DNA of 64,000 nucleotides. It comes from an uncultured Roseateles sp. Its GTDB lineage: Bacteria > Pseudomonadota > Gammaproteobacteria > Burkholderiales > Burkholderiaceae_C. Below the pieces are notes generated by a model. The model saw only the letters and a program-made list of their open reading frames with translations. It did no database searches and was not told where the DNA came from. Below are positions 1-6,842 of the stretch, piece after piece; the first letter of the stretch is position 1, and each line of letters starts with the position of its first letter. The stretch is taken from NCBI RefSeq assembly GCF_963422335.1, contig NZ_OY729424.1:496001-560000 (forward strand), given 5' to 3'. A program made the translations under genes and the position numbers.

Positions 1-728
1 ACGCGCGGCCGGGCGTTGATCCGCTCGATCAACTGGGCCAGCTCGCCGGTTAACTCGATTGCGCGCTTGGCGCCGGTCTTGTTCTGCACGATCCACAGCG
101 CGCCGTCGTGCAAGTCTGCCCGCTTGATCTTCAGCACATCGGCCGGCCGCTGGCCGGTCAACAGCGCCAAGTCCATGGCATCGCGCACGGTTTGCCCGGC
201 CTTCTCCCACACCGCCTGAAACTCGGCGTCGCTGACATAGCGATCACGCCCGGTTTCCTTGAAGCCCTTGACCCCTTGGCAGGGGTTCGGCGCATCGGTG
301 TAGCCCCATTCCCGGGCCTTGTTGATGATGTGGCTGAGCAAAGCCTTCTCGCGATTCGCTCGGGCCTTGGCTTGCTCGCCGCGCTTGTCGAGATAGGCGC
401 GCACATGGTGCGGCTTGATCGAGTCGATCAGCACCCGGCCGAACACCGCGCGCAGGCGCTCAAGCTCTTTCAGATTGTCGGTCTGGGTGCGCCTGGCCTT
501 GGTCGGGATCACCTCAAGCTCGTATTTCAGCGACACCACAGCAAAGGTCTTCACGCTCGGGTCGGGCTGGGCGCCCTCCATGCGAGCCCAGATCAGCAGC
601 GCCTGCGACCGGTCGCGGCCCAGCGCCGTCCACTTGCGCGGGGCAACCGTGGTCACATGGTAGTAGCGGCCATCCTTGAGCGCCATGCCCCGGGGGAGGT
701 CTTTGTTTGTGGTGCGCGAGCGGCCCAT
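1..728 (-). CDS. Tyrosine recombinase / phage-type integrase (C-terminus cut by window edge)
   Basis: Site-specific integrase of the lambda-Int class that would insert and excise the small element to its right. The visible 242 residues start MGRSRTTNKDLP and include an N-terminal arm/core-binding region (YLDKRGEQAKARANREKAL) and the start of the catalytic domain. The motif ALLTGQRPADVLKI carries the first catalytic arginine, followed by the lysine loop QNKTGAKRAIEL. The HxxR and tyrosine motifs lie beyond the left edge, so completeness cannot be judged. The gene lies 2 bp downstream of the DUF4224 gene and reads leftward, as expected for an integrase next to the tRNA-proximal end of an element. 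The tRNA-Phe scar near 5200 marks the other end. Confidence 0.93.
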   Translation of the reverse strand, partial: MGRSRTTNKDLPRGMALKDGRYYHVTTVAPRKWTALGRDRSQALLIWARMEGAQPDPSVKTFAVVSLKYELEVIPTKARRTQTDNLKELERLRAVFGRVLIDSIKPHHVRAYLDKRGEQAKARANREKALLSHIINKAREWGYTDAPNPCQGVKGFKETGRDRYVSDAEFQAVWEKAGQTVRDAMDLALLTGQRPADVLKIKRADLHDGALWIVQNKTGAKRAIELTGELAQLIERINARPR

Positions 729-730
729 GA

Positions 731-982
731 TCAGATGCGGTCCAAGGCAGAAAAGTCAGGTTCTTCTAGGGCTGCAGCCTGGTTTACCTTGTCGGAGAAA
801 CCGGTTTGACTGCGCGGAATACCCATGCGATCCAAGAAGTAGTCCCGGGCCACCCGGGGCTGTTCGCTGCGGGTCAACACATAGCGCCAGCGATAGCGAT
901 CAAGCCAGCGCACATGCCCCTTGGTTTGCTTGAAGCCGGTCAACTCCACCAACTCGGCCGGGGTCAGAAACAGGGCGCTCAT
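731..982 (-). CDS. DUF4224 domain protein, integrase partner
   Basis: Small 83-residue protein starting MSALFLTPAELVELTGFKQ. The LTPAELVELTGFKQTKGHVRWLDRYRWRY pattern is typical of DUF4224, a domain found just upstream of, or fused to, phage-type integrases; it resembles an excisionase or short DNA-binding helix-turn-helix module. It is followed 2 bp later by the integrase start. Its own start codon overlaps the stop of the preceding small gene (ATGA), so the three are translationally coupled. An excision-directionality role is inference from position only. Confidence 0.82.
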   Translation of the reverse strand: MSALFLTPAELVELTGFKQTKGHVRWLDRYRWRYVLTRSEQPRVARDYFLDRMGIPRSQTGFSDKVNQAAALEEPDFSALDRI

Positions 983-1170
983 TTGCCGGCTCTGCGCAGG
1001 CGGCGCAGCTTCAATGCGAAAAGCCGGCCGGACGGCGTGCGCCGGTCCTGCTTGATGGCCTTCGCCACATGCAGGCGAAAGCGCTGCGCGTTGTGGTCGA
1101 TGGAGAAAACCCGGATCAACCGAAACCCGCTGTCGGTTTTCCACTTGCTGGTGCGTGGTTGCTTGGTCAT
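979..1170 (-). CDS. Small basic protein of the integrative element
   Basis: A 63-residue, strongly basic protein (MTKQPRTSKWKTDSGFRLIRVFSID... ending RRLRRAGK). I do not recognise the family. The start was chosen at the MTKQ methionine rather than the longer form beginning MHPSPPTYVH. Its stop overlaps the DUF4224 start codon (ATGA), which supports it being real and co-translated. High Arg/Lys content suggests nucleic-acid binding, but that is inference. Confidence 0.6.
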   Translation of the reverse strand: MTKQPRTSKWKTDSGFRLIRVFSIDHNAQRFRLHVAKAIKQDRRTPSGRLFALKLRRLRRAGK

Positions 1171-1203
1171 ATGTACGTACGTAGGAGGTGATGGGTGCAC
1201 CGC

Positions 1204-1563
1204 TCAAATCGAGCAGTTGCACCGGGCGGTTTGCAGCTGGTCAAGCTGGGCTTTCAGCTCGGCGATCTCGGCCGCATGCCGGGCCTTCATGTCGCCGATC
1301 TCGCGGGTCAAGCTGGCGGCCAAGGCGGCCTGCAGCACGGCCCCGTTGTGGGCATCGGTATGCACAAGCGACGTGCCCCACTGGGTCATCCAGAACAGCG
1401 CCAGCATCGCCGTCTTCGACGCATTTCCGGTCGCAAGCCAGCGGCTCACTGTTCGAGGGCTGACCCCAAGCGCCTTGGCGAGCTGCCGCGCTGACGGGCG
1501 ACCAATATCGGCAAGCATCAGGTCCAGGGACGGGAGATTGCGGGGCAATTTGGACAGGTACAT
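1204..1563 (-). CDS. HTH plus coiled-coil phage-like protein (DUF3653-like)
   Basis: 119 residues. Residues about 20-45 (SARQLAKALGVSPRTVSRWLATG) form a clear helix-turn-helix, followed by ALFWMTQWGTSLVHTDAHN, which resembles the DUF3653 family seen in phage and phage-like elements of Xanthomonas and relatives. The C-terminus (MKARHAAEIAELKAQLDQLQTA) is a short coiled coil, so the protein is probably a dimer. It sits between the replication initiator and the integrase module on the same strand. A transcriptional or replication-accessory role is inferred; the family has no established function that I know of. Confidence 0.72.
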   Translation of the reverse strand: MYLSKLPRNLPSLDLMLADIGRPSARQLAKALGVSPRTVSRWLATGNASKTAMLALFWMTQWGTSLVHTDAHNGAVLQAALAASLTREIGDMKARHAAEIAELKAQLDQLQTARCNCSI

Positions 1564-1617
1564 GGCGGCGCTCCGGTGGTTCGTTGGTTGAAGTTCTTGC
1601 GTCGATCCAGCCAGGCG

Positions 1618-3225
1618 CTAAGCTGCGCCCCTGGCTGATCTCCCATAGCCTCGTCCTGCATCGGGTAGCGGTGCCCGGTGCAGGACACCCTCTACCTCTG
1701 GCCTCTTCTGGCCGAACTCCCCAAACCCTTCAAAGTCTTCCGGCAACGCGCCCGGGAAAAGTTCTTTGAAATCAACGGGTGCGGAGTTATTGAATCGAGT
1801 CCAAGGGGAACCCAAGGCCGGGCTTGCGCCCGCAGATACCGCATTCAAAGGTGCGGCCTTTGCACGCGGCTGGATGTGCCAGATGTCGCAGCGCGTCACC
1901 AGTGACAGCACGCCGCCCAGGTCGCCGCCCTGAACCGACAGGCCTTGAATGGCCTTGGTCGTTTCTCCGCGATAGCGCGTGCTCTGGCGCTCGCTGTAGA
2001 GCACCCGAAAGCGCAGGCCGTGCAGCTCGCTTGCGGCCAGCCAGGCGGCGTAATCGTTGGCCTTGCAGGCCTGGTGCAGCTCGGGCAGCGCCAAGCCCGG
2101 CAAACTGGCCTCAGCGACGCGATACAGCTCTCGGGTGGGGGTGATAGGCGGCACGCCGAAAAACTGGAACTGGCGCACGCCCCAGGTGCGCGCCCAGGCG
2201 ATTTGCCGGCGGGCAGCGCTGCGCCCGTCGCTGTCGCTTTCGTTGTCGGCGTCCACGCCCTCCCCGTCGATGCTCTTGGACACGTACTTGGCGACATAGC
2301 CCACGGCGCTACCTTTGGCCGGGTCGATGCGTTCGACCACGAAGCGGCGTTCATCGGCGCCCGGCTCGTCGGGACTGTCGGCCAGCGCATAGGCCCGCAT
2401 GTTGCTGATGAAGTCCTCGGCCTGGTCGGCCGGCGTGAAGGCCAACAGATGCCAATGCGGGCAGGCGTCGTGATGGGGTTCGACCACGCGCAGGCCGTAG
2501 GCACTCAGCCCCAGGTGCGCGGCGCGGCGCATGGCCTTGCCCCAGACCCGGCGCAGATGGGCCTGCGCACGGGTCGGGTAGGTGCCGTCATAAGTGGGAT
2601 TGGGGGCGCCGCTCTTGCCATAGCGCGCGTGCATGCGGCTGGGGCAAGTGATGGTCAGGAACAGGCCGACATGGCCCTTGGCTGTGGCGCTGGCTTCGAT
2701 GCCTTTGATTCGCGCCATCAGCGCGTTACGCCGATTCACCGGGTTGGACAGGCTTTTCTCGATCAGGTCGGGCATGTGGATTACCTCGCCCGTCGCTTGA
2801 TTCACCGCCTCCATGCCGGCCATCTGCCGGGTCAGCCTGGCCGCGTTGCGCTCGTGGCGCCGCATGGCCTTGGCCGACACGTAGGGCGAGGCGTGGCGAT
2901 GCACGGCCCCGCTTTGAATCTGGTGCAGCTCCACTGCCTGGAAGCGCTGGCGCAGGGCGCGGCGCCACCAACTCGGGTCGCGCATCCGGTTGACGATTTC
3001 CGGCAGCGTGGCCTTGTTTGGCAAGCGGATTGCGTGACGCTTGGCGATGCGGCGGATCCGATGCATCACGAAGTTGTCAGGAGAGCCGGCAAGGATCCAG
3101 GCGTCGGCCAGCCGCTGTACAGCTTGGGCCGCCAGTTCGGCCTGCTCGCCCAGGTCATCGTCTGCCAGGTCGAAGGCCACCGCCAGGCGGGGCAGGTAGT
3201 GCGGGATCATTTGAGGGGTTTGCAT
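1618..3225 (-). CDS. GpA-like rolling-circle replication endonuclease
   Basis: 535-residue HUH-type initiator resembling gene A proteins of P2-like phages, which nick one strand at the origin and stay covalently attached through tyrosine. Near the middle lies CPHWHLLAF, the HUH metal-binding motif (H-hydrophobe-H form). Further on, VGYVAKYVSKSID supplies two tyrosines spaced like the catalytic pair in GpA. The N-terminal third (RRHERNAARL, MARIKGIEASATAKGH) and the FLTITCPSRMHARY segment also match the family. No capsid, tail or terminase gene is near, so this initiator serves a minimal element rather than a full phage. The gene follows the 3228-3548 gene with 2 bp spacing. Confidence 0.88.
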   Translation of the reverse strand: MQTPQMIPHYLPRLAVAFDLADDDLGEQAELAAQAVQRLADAWILAGSPDNFVMHRIRRIAKRHAIRLPNKATLPEIVNRMRDPSWWRRALRQRFQAVELHQIQSGAVHRHASPYVSAKAMRRHERNAARLTRQMAGMEAVNQATGEVIHMPDLIEKSLSNPVNRRNALMARIKGIEASATAKGHVGLFLTITCPSRMHARYGKSGAPNPTYDGTYPTRAQAHLRRVWGKAMRRAAHLGLSAYGLRVVEPHHDACPHWHLLAFTPADQAEDFISNMRAYALADSPDEPGADERRFVVERIDPAKGSAVGYVAKYVSKSIDGEGVDADNESDSDGRSAARRQIAWARTWGVRQFQFFGVPPITPTRELYRVAEASLPGLALPELHQACKANDYAAWLAASELHGLRFRVLYSERQSTRYRGETTKAIQGLSVQGGDLGGVLSLVTRCDIWHIQPRAKAAPLNAVSAGASPALGSPWTRFNNSAPVDFKELFPGALPEDFEGFGEFGQKRPEVEGVLHRAPLPDAGRGYGRSARGAA

Positions 3226-3227
3226 GA

Positions 3228-3548
3228 TCAGTGCGCCCCCTGGCCGCTGTGGGCCTGGTGGTAGGCCCGAACATGCAAGCGCACGCCGGTCGCATCAATG
3301 AGGTCTTGACCAAGGATCTCCGCTTGATCGTCGCCGAGGCGCAAAGCACCCTCGGCGGTCGGGTGGGTGGTGAACGTGCCCCGAAGAAGATCGACGCTGC
3401 GCACGTAGGTGCGGAAGTCTGGAAGCCACAGAACACAGGGCATGGCTGGCAGCTTGTGCGTGCTCTTACCGGGCGTTGCGATTGTGGCGTGGAGGTGTGA
3501 CAGGAGAGGCGCGGCCCATGCGGCGGCGCGGCTAGAAGTGCTGTTCAT
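3228..3548 (-). CDS. Small hypothetical protein of the integrative element
   Basis: 106 residues if started at MNSTSSRAAAWAAP; a longer form would begin 15 bases upstream and a shorter one at MPCVLWLPDF. Neither start has a strong ribosome-binding site. The core MPCVLWLPDFRTYVRSVDLLRGTFTT looks like a folded domain; the rest is soluble, with no signal peptide or membrane segment. I do not recognise it. It is directly upstream of the replication initiator (2 bp gap), so a role in replication or copy-number control is possible but unproven. Confidence 0.55.
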   Translation of the reverse strand: MNSTSSRAAAWAAPLLSHLHATIATPGKSTHKLPAMPCVLWLPDFRTYVRSVDLLRGTFTTHPTAEGALRLGDDQAEILGQDLIDATGVRLHVRAYHQAHSGQGAH

Positions 3549-3608
3549 GGCGTGAATTCCCATAGAGACAGAGGCGGCGAATGCGGTGCGCCGGCCCTCT
3601 GTCGGTTG

Positions 3609-3755
3609 TTACGGAGTGGTGCGGGCTTTGGCTGGCGCCTTGGTCGGGCTGGCCTTGATAGAGGCGACCACGGCAAGGCCGACAAGAAGGCCGAGGACAA
3701 GGGCGGTGTTGCCTTTGCCTGCGAACCCGGCGAGCATCGAAACAGGTGCATGCAT
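3609..3755 (-). CDS. Small single-pass membrane protein
   Basis: 48-residue protein starting MHAPVSMLAGFAGKGNTALVLGLLVGLAVVASIKAS. Residues about 17-34 are a convincing transmembrane helix and the C-terminus is a basic Lys/Ala/Pro tail. The start was taken at MHAPVS because the upstream in-frame extension overlaps the end of the XRE gene. It resembles the small membrane or coat-like peptides often carried by minimal phage-like elements, but I cannot name a family. Confidence 0.5.
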   Translation of the reverse strand: MHAPVSMLAGFAGKGNTALVLGLLVGLAVVASIKASPTKAPAKARTTP

Positions 3756-3760
3756 GGTGC

Positions 3761-4408
3761 TCACTCCTGTTCGACGGTTGCGCTGGAGGCCGAAGCAGCG
3801 ACATGGGCAAGGCCCTTGTTCTGCACCCATTGGCCGAGGTGGTCCCCCACTGTCTCGGCCTCGTCACGGGTTGCCGCAATGATGTTGCGGCCCTGTAGGC
3901 AACGAAAGCGCAGGTGATTGGCGGCCAGATGGCCGAACAGCTCTTGCACCATCGTTTCGGTCTCAGCGGTCATGCCGCCGAAGACACCCGACTTAACCCC
4001 TGTCTTGACGAGTTCGGCGATTCGCTCGTCCGAGGTTTCCATGTCGCCCATGAGCTGGTCCACCACTTCGGGGGAGAGCTTGGGGGAGACAAGGAAGCCG
4101 CAGCGCGACACCGCACCATTGGGGGAGTCATCACCCGTTTGGGTGGGCTTAGGCGCGTAGAAGCCGGCCTCGATTTCGTCGAAGCTCAGGCCCTTTTCAT
4201 CAGCGGCGCTGACGTAGAAGTCGCGCAGGGTGCGCAGGTCGCTGACGTTGATGTCTAGGCCACGCGCCTCCCATTGCTTGAGCTTGTAGCTCGGGAGGCC
4301 GGTGCCTTCGATAACGTCTTTTTGCGAGAGGCCAAGCTGACGTCGGGCCAGCTTGGAGAGTTCGGCCGTCAAGGCCGGGAAGGGTTTGGCTTGCAATTGC
4401 AGCTCCAT
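3761..4408 (-). CDS. XRE-type transcriptional regulator of the element
   Basis: 215 residues starting MELQLQAKPFPALTAEL. Residues about 14-60 contain an XRE helix-turn-helix: LARRQLGLSQKDVIEGTGLPSYKLKQWEARG, then an LRTLRDFY helix. The C-terminal part, containing MGDMETSDERIAELVKTGVKSGVFGG, is probably an effector or multimerisation region of unknown function. It heads the minus-strand run that leads into the small membrane protein and the replication initiator. The 88-base gap upstream carries GGTGGAAATCACC-type repeats that are likely operators for it or for the neighbouring XRE protein. Confidence 0.75.
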   Translation of the reverse strand: MELQLQAKPFPALTAELSKLARRQLGLSQKDVIEGTGLPSYKLKQWEARGLDINVSDLRTLRDFYVSAADEKGLSFDEIEAGFYAPKPTQTGDDSPNGAVSRCGFLVSPKLSPEVVDQLMGDMETSDERIAELVKTGVKSGVFGGMTAETETMVQELFGHLAANHLRFRCLQGRNIIAATRDEAETVGDHLGQWVQNKGLAHVAASASSATVEQE

Positions 4409-4496
4409 CAAACCCGGTGGAAATCACCAGGATTGACGGATACTACTGCTGGATCACCAGTGAGTCAACAAATTCGGTTGAAATCGTCGAATTTGG
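4409..4496 (-). promoter_or_regulatory. Operator-like region between the two XRE genes
   Basis: The gap contains an imperfect dyad, GGTGGAAATCACC, immediately upstream of the first XRE start. Related sequences follow at about 4453-4464 (GATCACCAGTGA) and 4480-4495 (CGAATTTGGTTACTGA). The TTTGGTGGA-like words recur in the perfect palindrome upstream of the second XRE gene, so both are probably bound by the same repressor. Confidence 0.5.
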
Positions 4497-4997
4497 TTAC
4501 TGAGCTGGTTTGCGTGCCTCGGCCAGGCGCTGCGCACGTTCTCGTTTCCGGTGGAATTCGATGGTCGTATCGACTATCCCTCCCAGTGCAAACTCTGGAT
4601 TACTTTCCGCGATCACGCGCCGCAGTGCGGACAAGAGTAGCTGCTCTGCGTCGGACTTCCCAGACACGTCAAGTTCGCCATAGATCAGCCATTTCGGGGT
4701 CACGTCCAGGGCATCACAAAGAAGCCGCAGCTCGCGAACGCCGGGCAGGTTTTCGCCAGCCTCATACCTCGCAATCGACGGCGGAGAGATGCCCTTGCCA
4801 GTGGAGTCAAGGCCCTTCACGAGTCTTGATAGAGCCTCGACGGTGAGCCGATAGTGCGCTCTAGCAACGCCAAGCCTTCGGCCTAGGAGTGACTCCGGCG
4901 ATTCGCCCACTGGCGCGCGCATAGGGGCTGGCTTGAACGGGGCCTCTTCGGCCAGTTGCAAGTTTTCATCGGGTGGAATGTTGGCCGGCTCGGACAT
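4497..4997 (-). CDS. XRE-type repressor (CI-like)
   Basis: 166 residues starting MSEPANIPPDENLQ. After a disordered N-terminus, residues about 37-95 form an XRE helix-turn-helix (LLGRRLGVARAHYRLTVEAL, then SPPSIARYEAGENLPGVREL and ALDVTPKWLIYGE). The ALDVTPKWLIYGE segment is typical of phage CI-like regulators. There is no peptidase S24 domain, so it is not a LexA-type self-cleaving repressor. It is the right-most gene of the element, and its promoter region holds a 22-bp perfect palindrome, suggesting autorepression and control of the replication/integration genes. Confidence 0.78.
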   Translation of the reverse strand: MSEPANIPPDENLQLAEEAPFKPAPMRAPVGESPESLLGRRLGVARAHYRLTVEALSRLVKGLDSTGKGISPPSIARYEAGENLPGVRELRLLCDALDVTPKWLIYGELDVSGKSDAEQLLLSALRRVIAESNPEFALGGIVDTTIEFHRKRERAQRLAEARKPAQ

Positions 4998-5035
4998 GGT
5001 GCGCGCAGATTGTTGATGGCAGATTCTAGGCTCCA

Positions 5036-5115
5036 TTTTTGGTGGAAATCCATCTACAAAAGCTGACAGTGCGACGCAATCTAGCGTCCAAGCAATCCAC
5101 CAAATTTGGTGGATT
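5036..5115 (-). promoter_or_regulatory. Operator/promoter region of the CI-like repressor
   Basis: Positions 5094-5115 are a perfect 22-bp palindrome whose left half is AATCCACCAAA. A second site, TTTGGTGGAAATCCATC, lies at about 5038-5054. The shared TTTGGTGGA half-site also occurs in variant form in the 4409-4496 gap. The spacing suggests a two-operator repressor switch between the leftward repressor promoter and the element end. Confidence 0.65.
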
Positions 5116-5165
5116 TAGGCATCAAAATGGCGCTAAGCCATTGTCGGCATTGGCCTTTTCTGAGC

Positions 5166-5211
5166 TTTGAAAATCCGTGTGTCGGTGGTTCGATTCCGCC
5201 CCAGGCCACCA
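5166..5211 (+). other. tRNA-Phe 3' half: attachment-site scar of the integrative element
   Basis: The segment reads as the 3' part of tRNA-Phe(GAA): anticodon loop TTGAAAA, 3' anticodon strand TCCGT, variable GTGTC, T arm GGTGG-TTCGATT-CCGCC, acceptor strand CCAGGCC, discriminator A and CCA ending at 5211. The expected 5' half (acceptor GGCCTGG, D arm) is absent upstream; the bases to the left belong to the element. This is the usual outcome when an integrase recombines at the anticodon/T-arm portion of a tRNA gene. The intact tRNA should lie beyond the left window edge. Confidence 0.75.
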
Positions 5212-5216
5212 AACGG

Positions 5217-5252
5217 AAACGGCTCCCCTAACGAAAGTTGCGGGAGCCGTTT
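5217..5252 (+). terminator. Rho-independent-like hairpin after the tRNA scar
   Basis: AAACGGCTCCC (5217-5227) pairs perfectly with GGGAGCCGTTT (5242-5252) around a 14-base loop. The position directly after the CCA end fits the original tRNA-Phe terminator. This supports 5211 as the boundary between element and chromosome. Confidence 0.7.
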
Positions 5253-5297
5253 GCGTTTGGGGGTGTGGGGCGGATGAGGACCACCGAGTGGTTCGCT

Positions 5298-5324
5298 CTG
5301 TGACAGTCCGGTGGACTGTCACAG
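5298..5324. repeat. 12-bp perfect hairpin in gene-free stretch 5212-5547
   Basis: CTGTGACAGTCC (5298-5309) and GGACTGTCACAG (5313-5324) form a perfect inverted repeat with a GGT loop and no T-run. A smaller repeat, GTGCCCG/GGGCAC, follows near 5350-5365. This gene-free stretch otherwise holds only the two terminators. The hairpin could be a REP-type dispersed repeat or a protein-binding site. Confidence 0.5.
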
Positions 5325-5451
5325 GACGTTGCGCAGCAACGGTCCGGAGTGCCCGTGAGGGCACGGAGGATGACCGGATCGGCCTGAGCCGAGACGGGCA
5401 CATTCCGCTGTCGGCTACACTGACTCGAATGCCCACAAGCACTTAGGCGAG

Positions 5452-5484
5452 AGCCCCGCACAGGAAACTGGTCGGGGCTTTTCT
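5452..5484 (+). terminator. Rho-independent terminator
   Basis: AGCCCCG (5452-5458) pairs with CGGGGCT (5473-5479), followed by TTTCT. It would stop rightward transcription from the tRNA side just before the gene at 5548. Confidence 0.7.
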
Positions 5485-5547
5485 ACAATTGTGGCGTTGC
5501 TCTACAAAACAGTGCGAAGGGCTCAGCCCTAGTACGGGGAGAGGCAC

Positions 5548-6741
5548 ATGTTTGAAAAGGCTGTGTTGCTTGGAGCGCCGCGCAGCGGTGGGCTCACCGC
5601 GGGTCAGATTGCGGAGGCATTGCTCTTCTACCGCAGCGTGCATCTTGTCCTTGATGCTGGGGCCGTCCTAGCACTTCTGCCTGCATTGGGTTGCGACGGC
5701 CTGGTTGAGTTGCTCAAACGCGATGGGGTAACCGCAACGTTTGTTGAGGGCATACCGGTAACGATAAGCAACGCCGTTGGCCCCCTGACTGCGCACTCGT
5801 TTGCCTTCGTTTCACACATTGCCAAAGACCTGCCGTCAGGGCTGATTAAGGGCCGAAAGCAAAGCAGGATGGCATCGCTCGCAACGATGCTCTTGCGCAG
5901 TGGCGTCTCAAAGGTAGATGCCATGAAGCTCATCAAGGCGATGGCTGATCTAGTGCCGAACAAGAGCCTCGGCAACGGCGACTTTGGGGCAGAGCTGCCA
6001 ACGCTTGCTTTGGCAGACCTCAAGGACGAAGCGTTTAGTCAACCAGCGATTCAGCAAGTGCTCGCCAGGATGGTCCCTGAAGAGCTAGTCCCGAACGACT
6101 TCAAGATCAAGATACAGGAGTCCGACTTGGGCTTCTACCTTTTTGGCGACTTGCGAATTGCTGGGATCGAAGCGGCCAGAGTAAAACGCGGCCTGCCGGG
6201 CGAGCCGATCACAGAGGCTTTGGTAATCGGCAAGCTACTACAGGCAAGGGTCGATATGACGGTCGGCGCCTACTATGGTGGAGACTTCTATACGTCGCCT
6301 GAAATCAGCTCTCTTATCAGGCTTCGATTCGAGTCGCTGTTGATGCGCGCCGGCTTACACCAGGCCGAAATCGCTGCATTTGAAGACATTGTCTTGGACG
6401 GTTGCCCTAGCGTCGCCGAAGTTATCGATTCCGGTGAGCGGTCATTTCACGAATTCCTATCTCTGCTTGACAAGGCGGGATCATTTAGGAAGTGGGCTCA
6501 TGCAGTTGGCCCTGATCGGAAGCTGGTGACGGCCTACCTTGAAGAAGTTTCTAGACAGACCTGGCTCCAGACATCAAAGGGCAAAACGGTGCGCTATGTG
6601 CTAGGTCAAGCTACAGGTCTTGACGCAGTGGCGAGCGTTGCGTTTGCAACGCTGGATAGCTTCGGTCTGGATTCGGTCGCGGAGCGATGGCGGGCGAGTC
6701 ACTTCGTTAACAAGCGATTGAAGCCGTTTCTGGAAGATTGA
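5548..6741 (+). CDS. Unknown 397-residue protein, lower-GC accessory gene
   Basis: Starts MFEKAVLLGAPRSGG, preceded by a good ribosome-binding site (GGGAGAGG, spacer 3-4). I recognise no family. The protein looks soluble and mostly alpha-helical, with hydrophobic helices at about 22-45 (LLFYRSVHLVLDAGAVLALLPAL) and a VDAMKLIKAMADLVPNKSL segment. No signal peptide, nucleotide-binding loop or nuclease motif stands out. Codon use is clearly less GC-rich than in neighbouring genes, a sign of transfer. It lies between the att scar and hipBA with its own terminator upstream, so it is a stand-alone cargo gene, possibly left by an earlier insertion. Confidence 0.8.
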   Translation: MFEKAVLLGAPRSGGLTAGQIAEALLFYRSVHLVLDAGAVLALLPALGCDGLVELLKRDGVTATFVEGIPVTISNAVGPLTAHSFAFVSHIAKDLPSGLIKGRKQSRMASLATMLLRSGVSKVDAMKLIKAMADLVPNKSLGNGDFGAELPTLALADLKDEAFSQPAIQQVLARMVPEELVPNDFKIKIQESDLGFYLFGDLRIAGIEAARVKRGLPGEPITEALVIGKLLQARVDMTVGAYYGGDFYTSPEISSLIRLRFESLLMRAGLHQAEIAAFEDIVLDGCPSVAEVIDSGERSFHEFLSLLDKAGSFRKWAHAVGPDRKLVTAYLEEVSRQTWLQTSKGKTVRYVLGQATGLDAVASVAFATLDSFGLDSVAERWRASHFVNKRLKPFLED

Positions 6742-6842
6742 AACTTCTGCCTAGCGCTGTGGCTGAACTCGCTCGTCGACACGCTGCCGGAGTAGTTGTT
6801 GCGCAGTAACGGTCAGCAGTAGGCGTACGGTCATCTCGCCAG

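Noticed and set aside
1618..3225. Filamentous phage genome
   Set aside because: No coat, adsorption or assembly (Zot-like) genes; the initiator is GpA-like rather than the filamentous type.
5166..5211. Intact tRNA-Phe gene
   Set aside because: Only the 3' half is present; no D arm or matching 5' acceptor strand upstream.
5298..5324. CRISPR repeat or integron attC site
   Set aside because: A single hairpin with no array, spacers or integrase-specific boxes.
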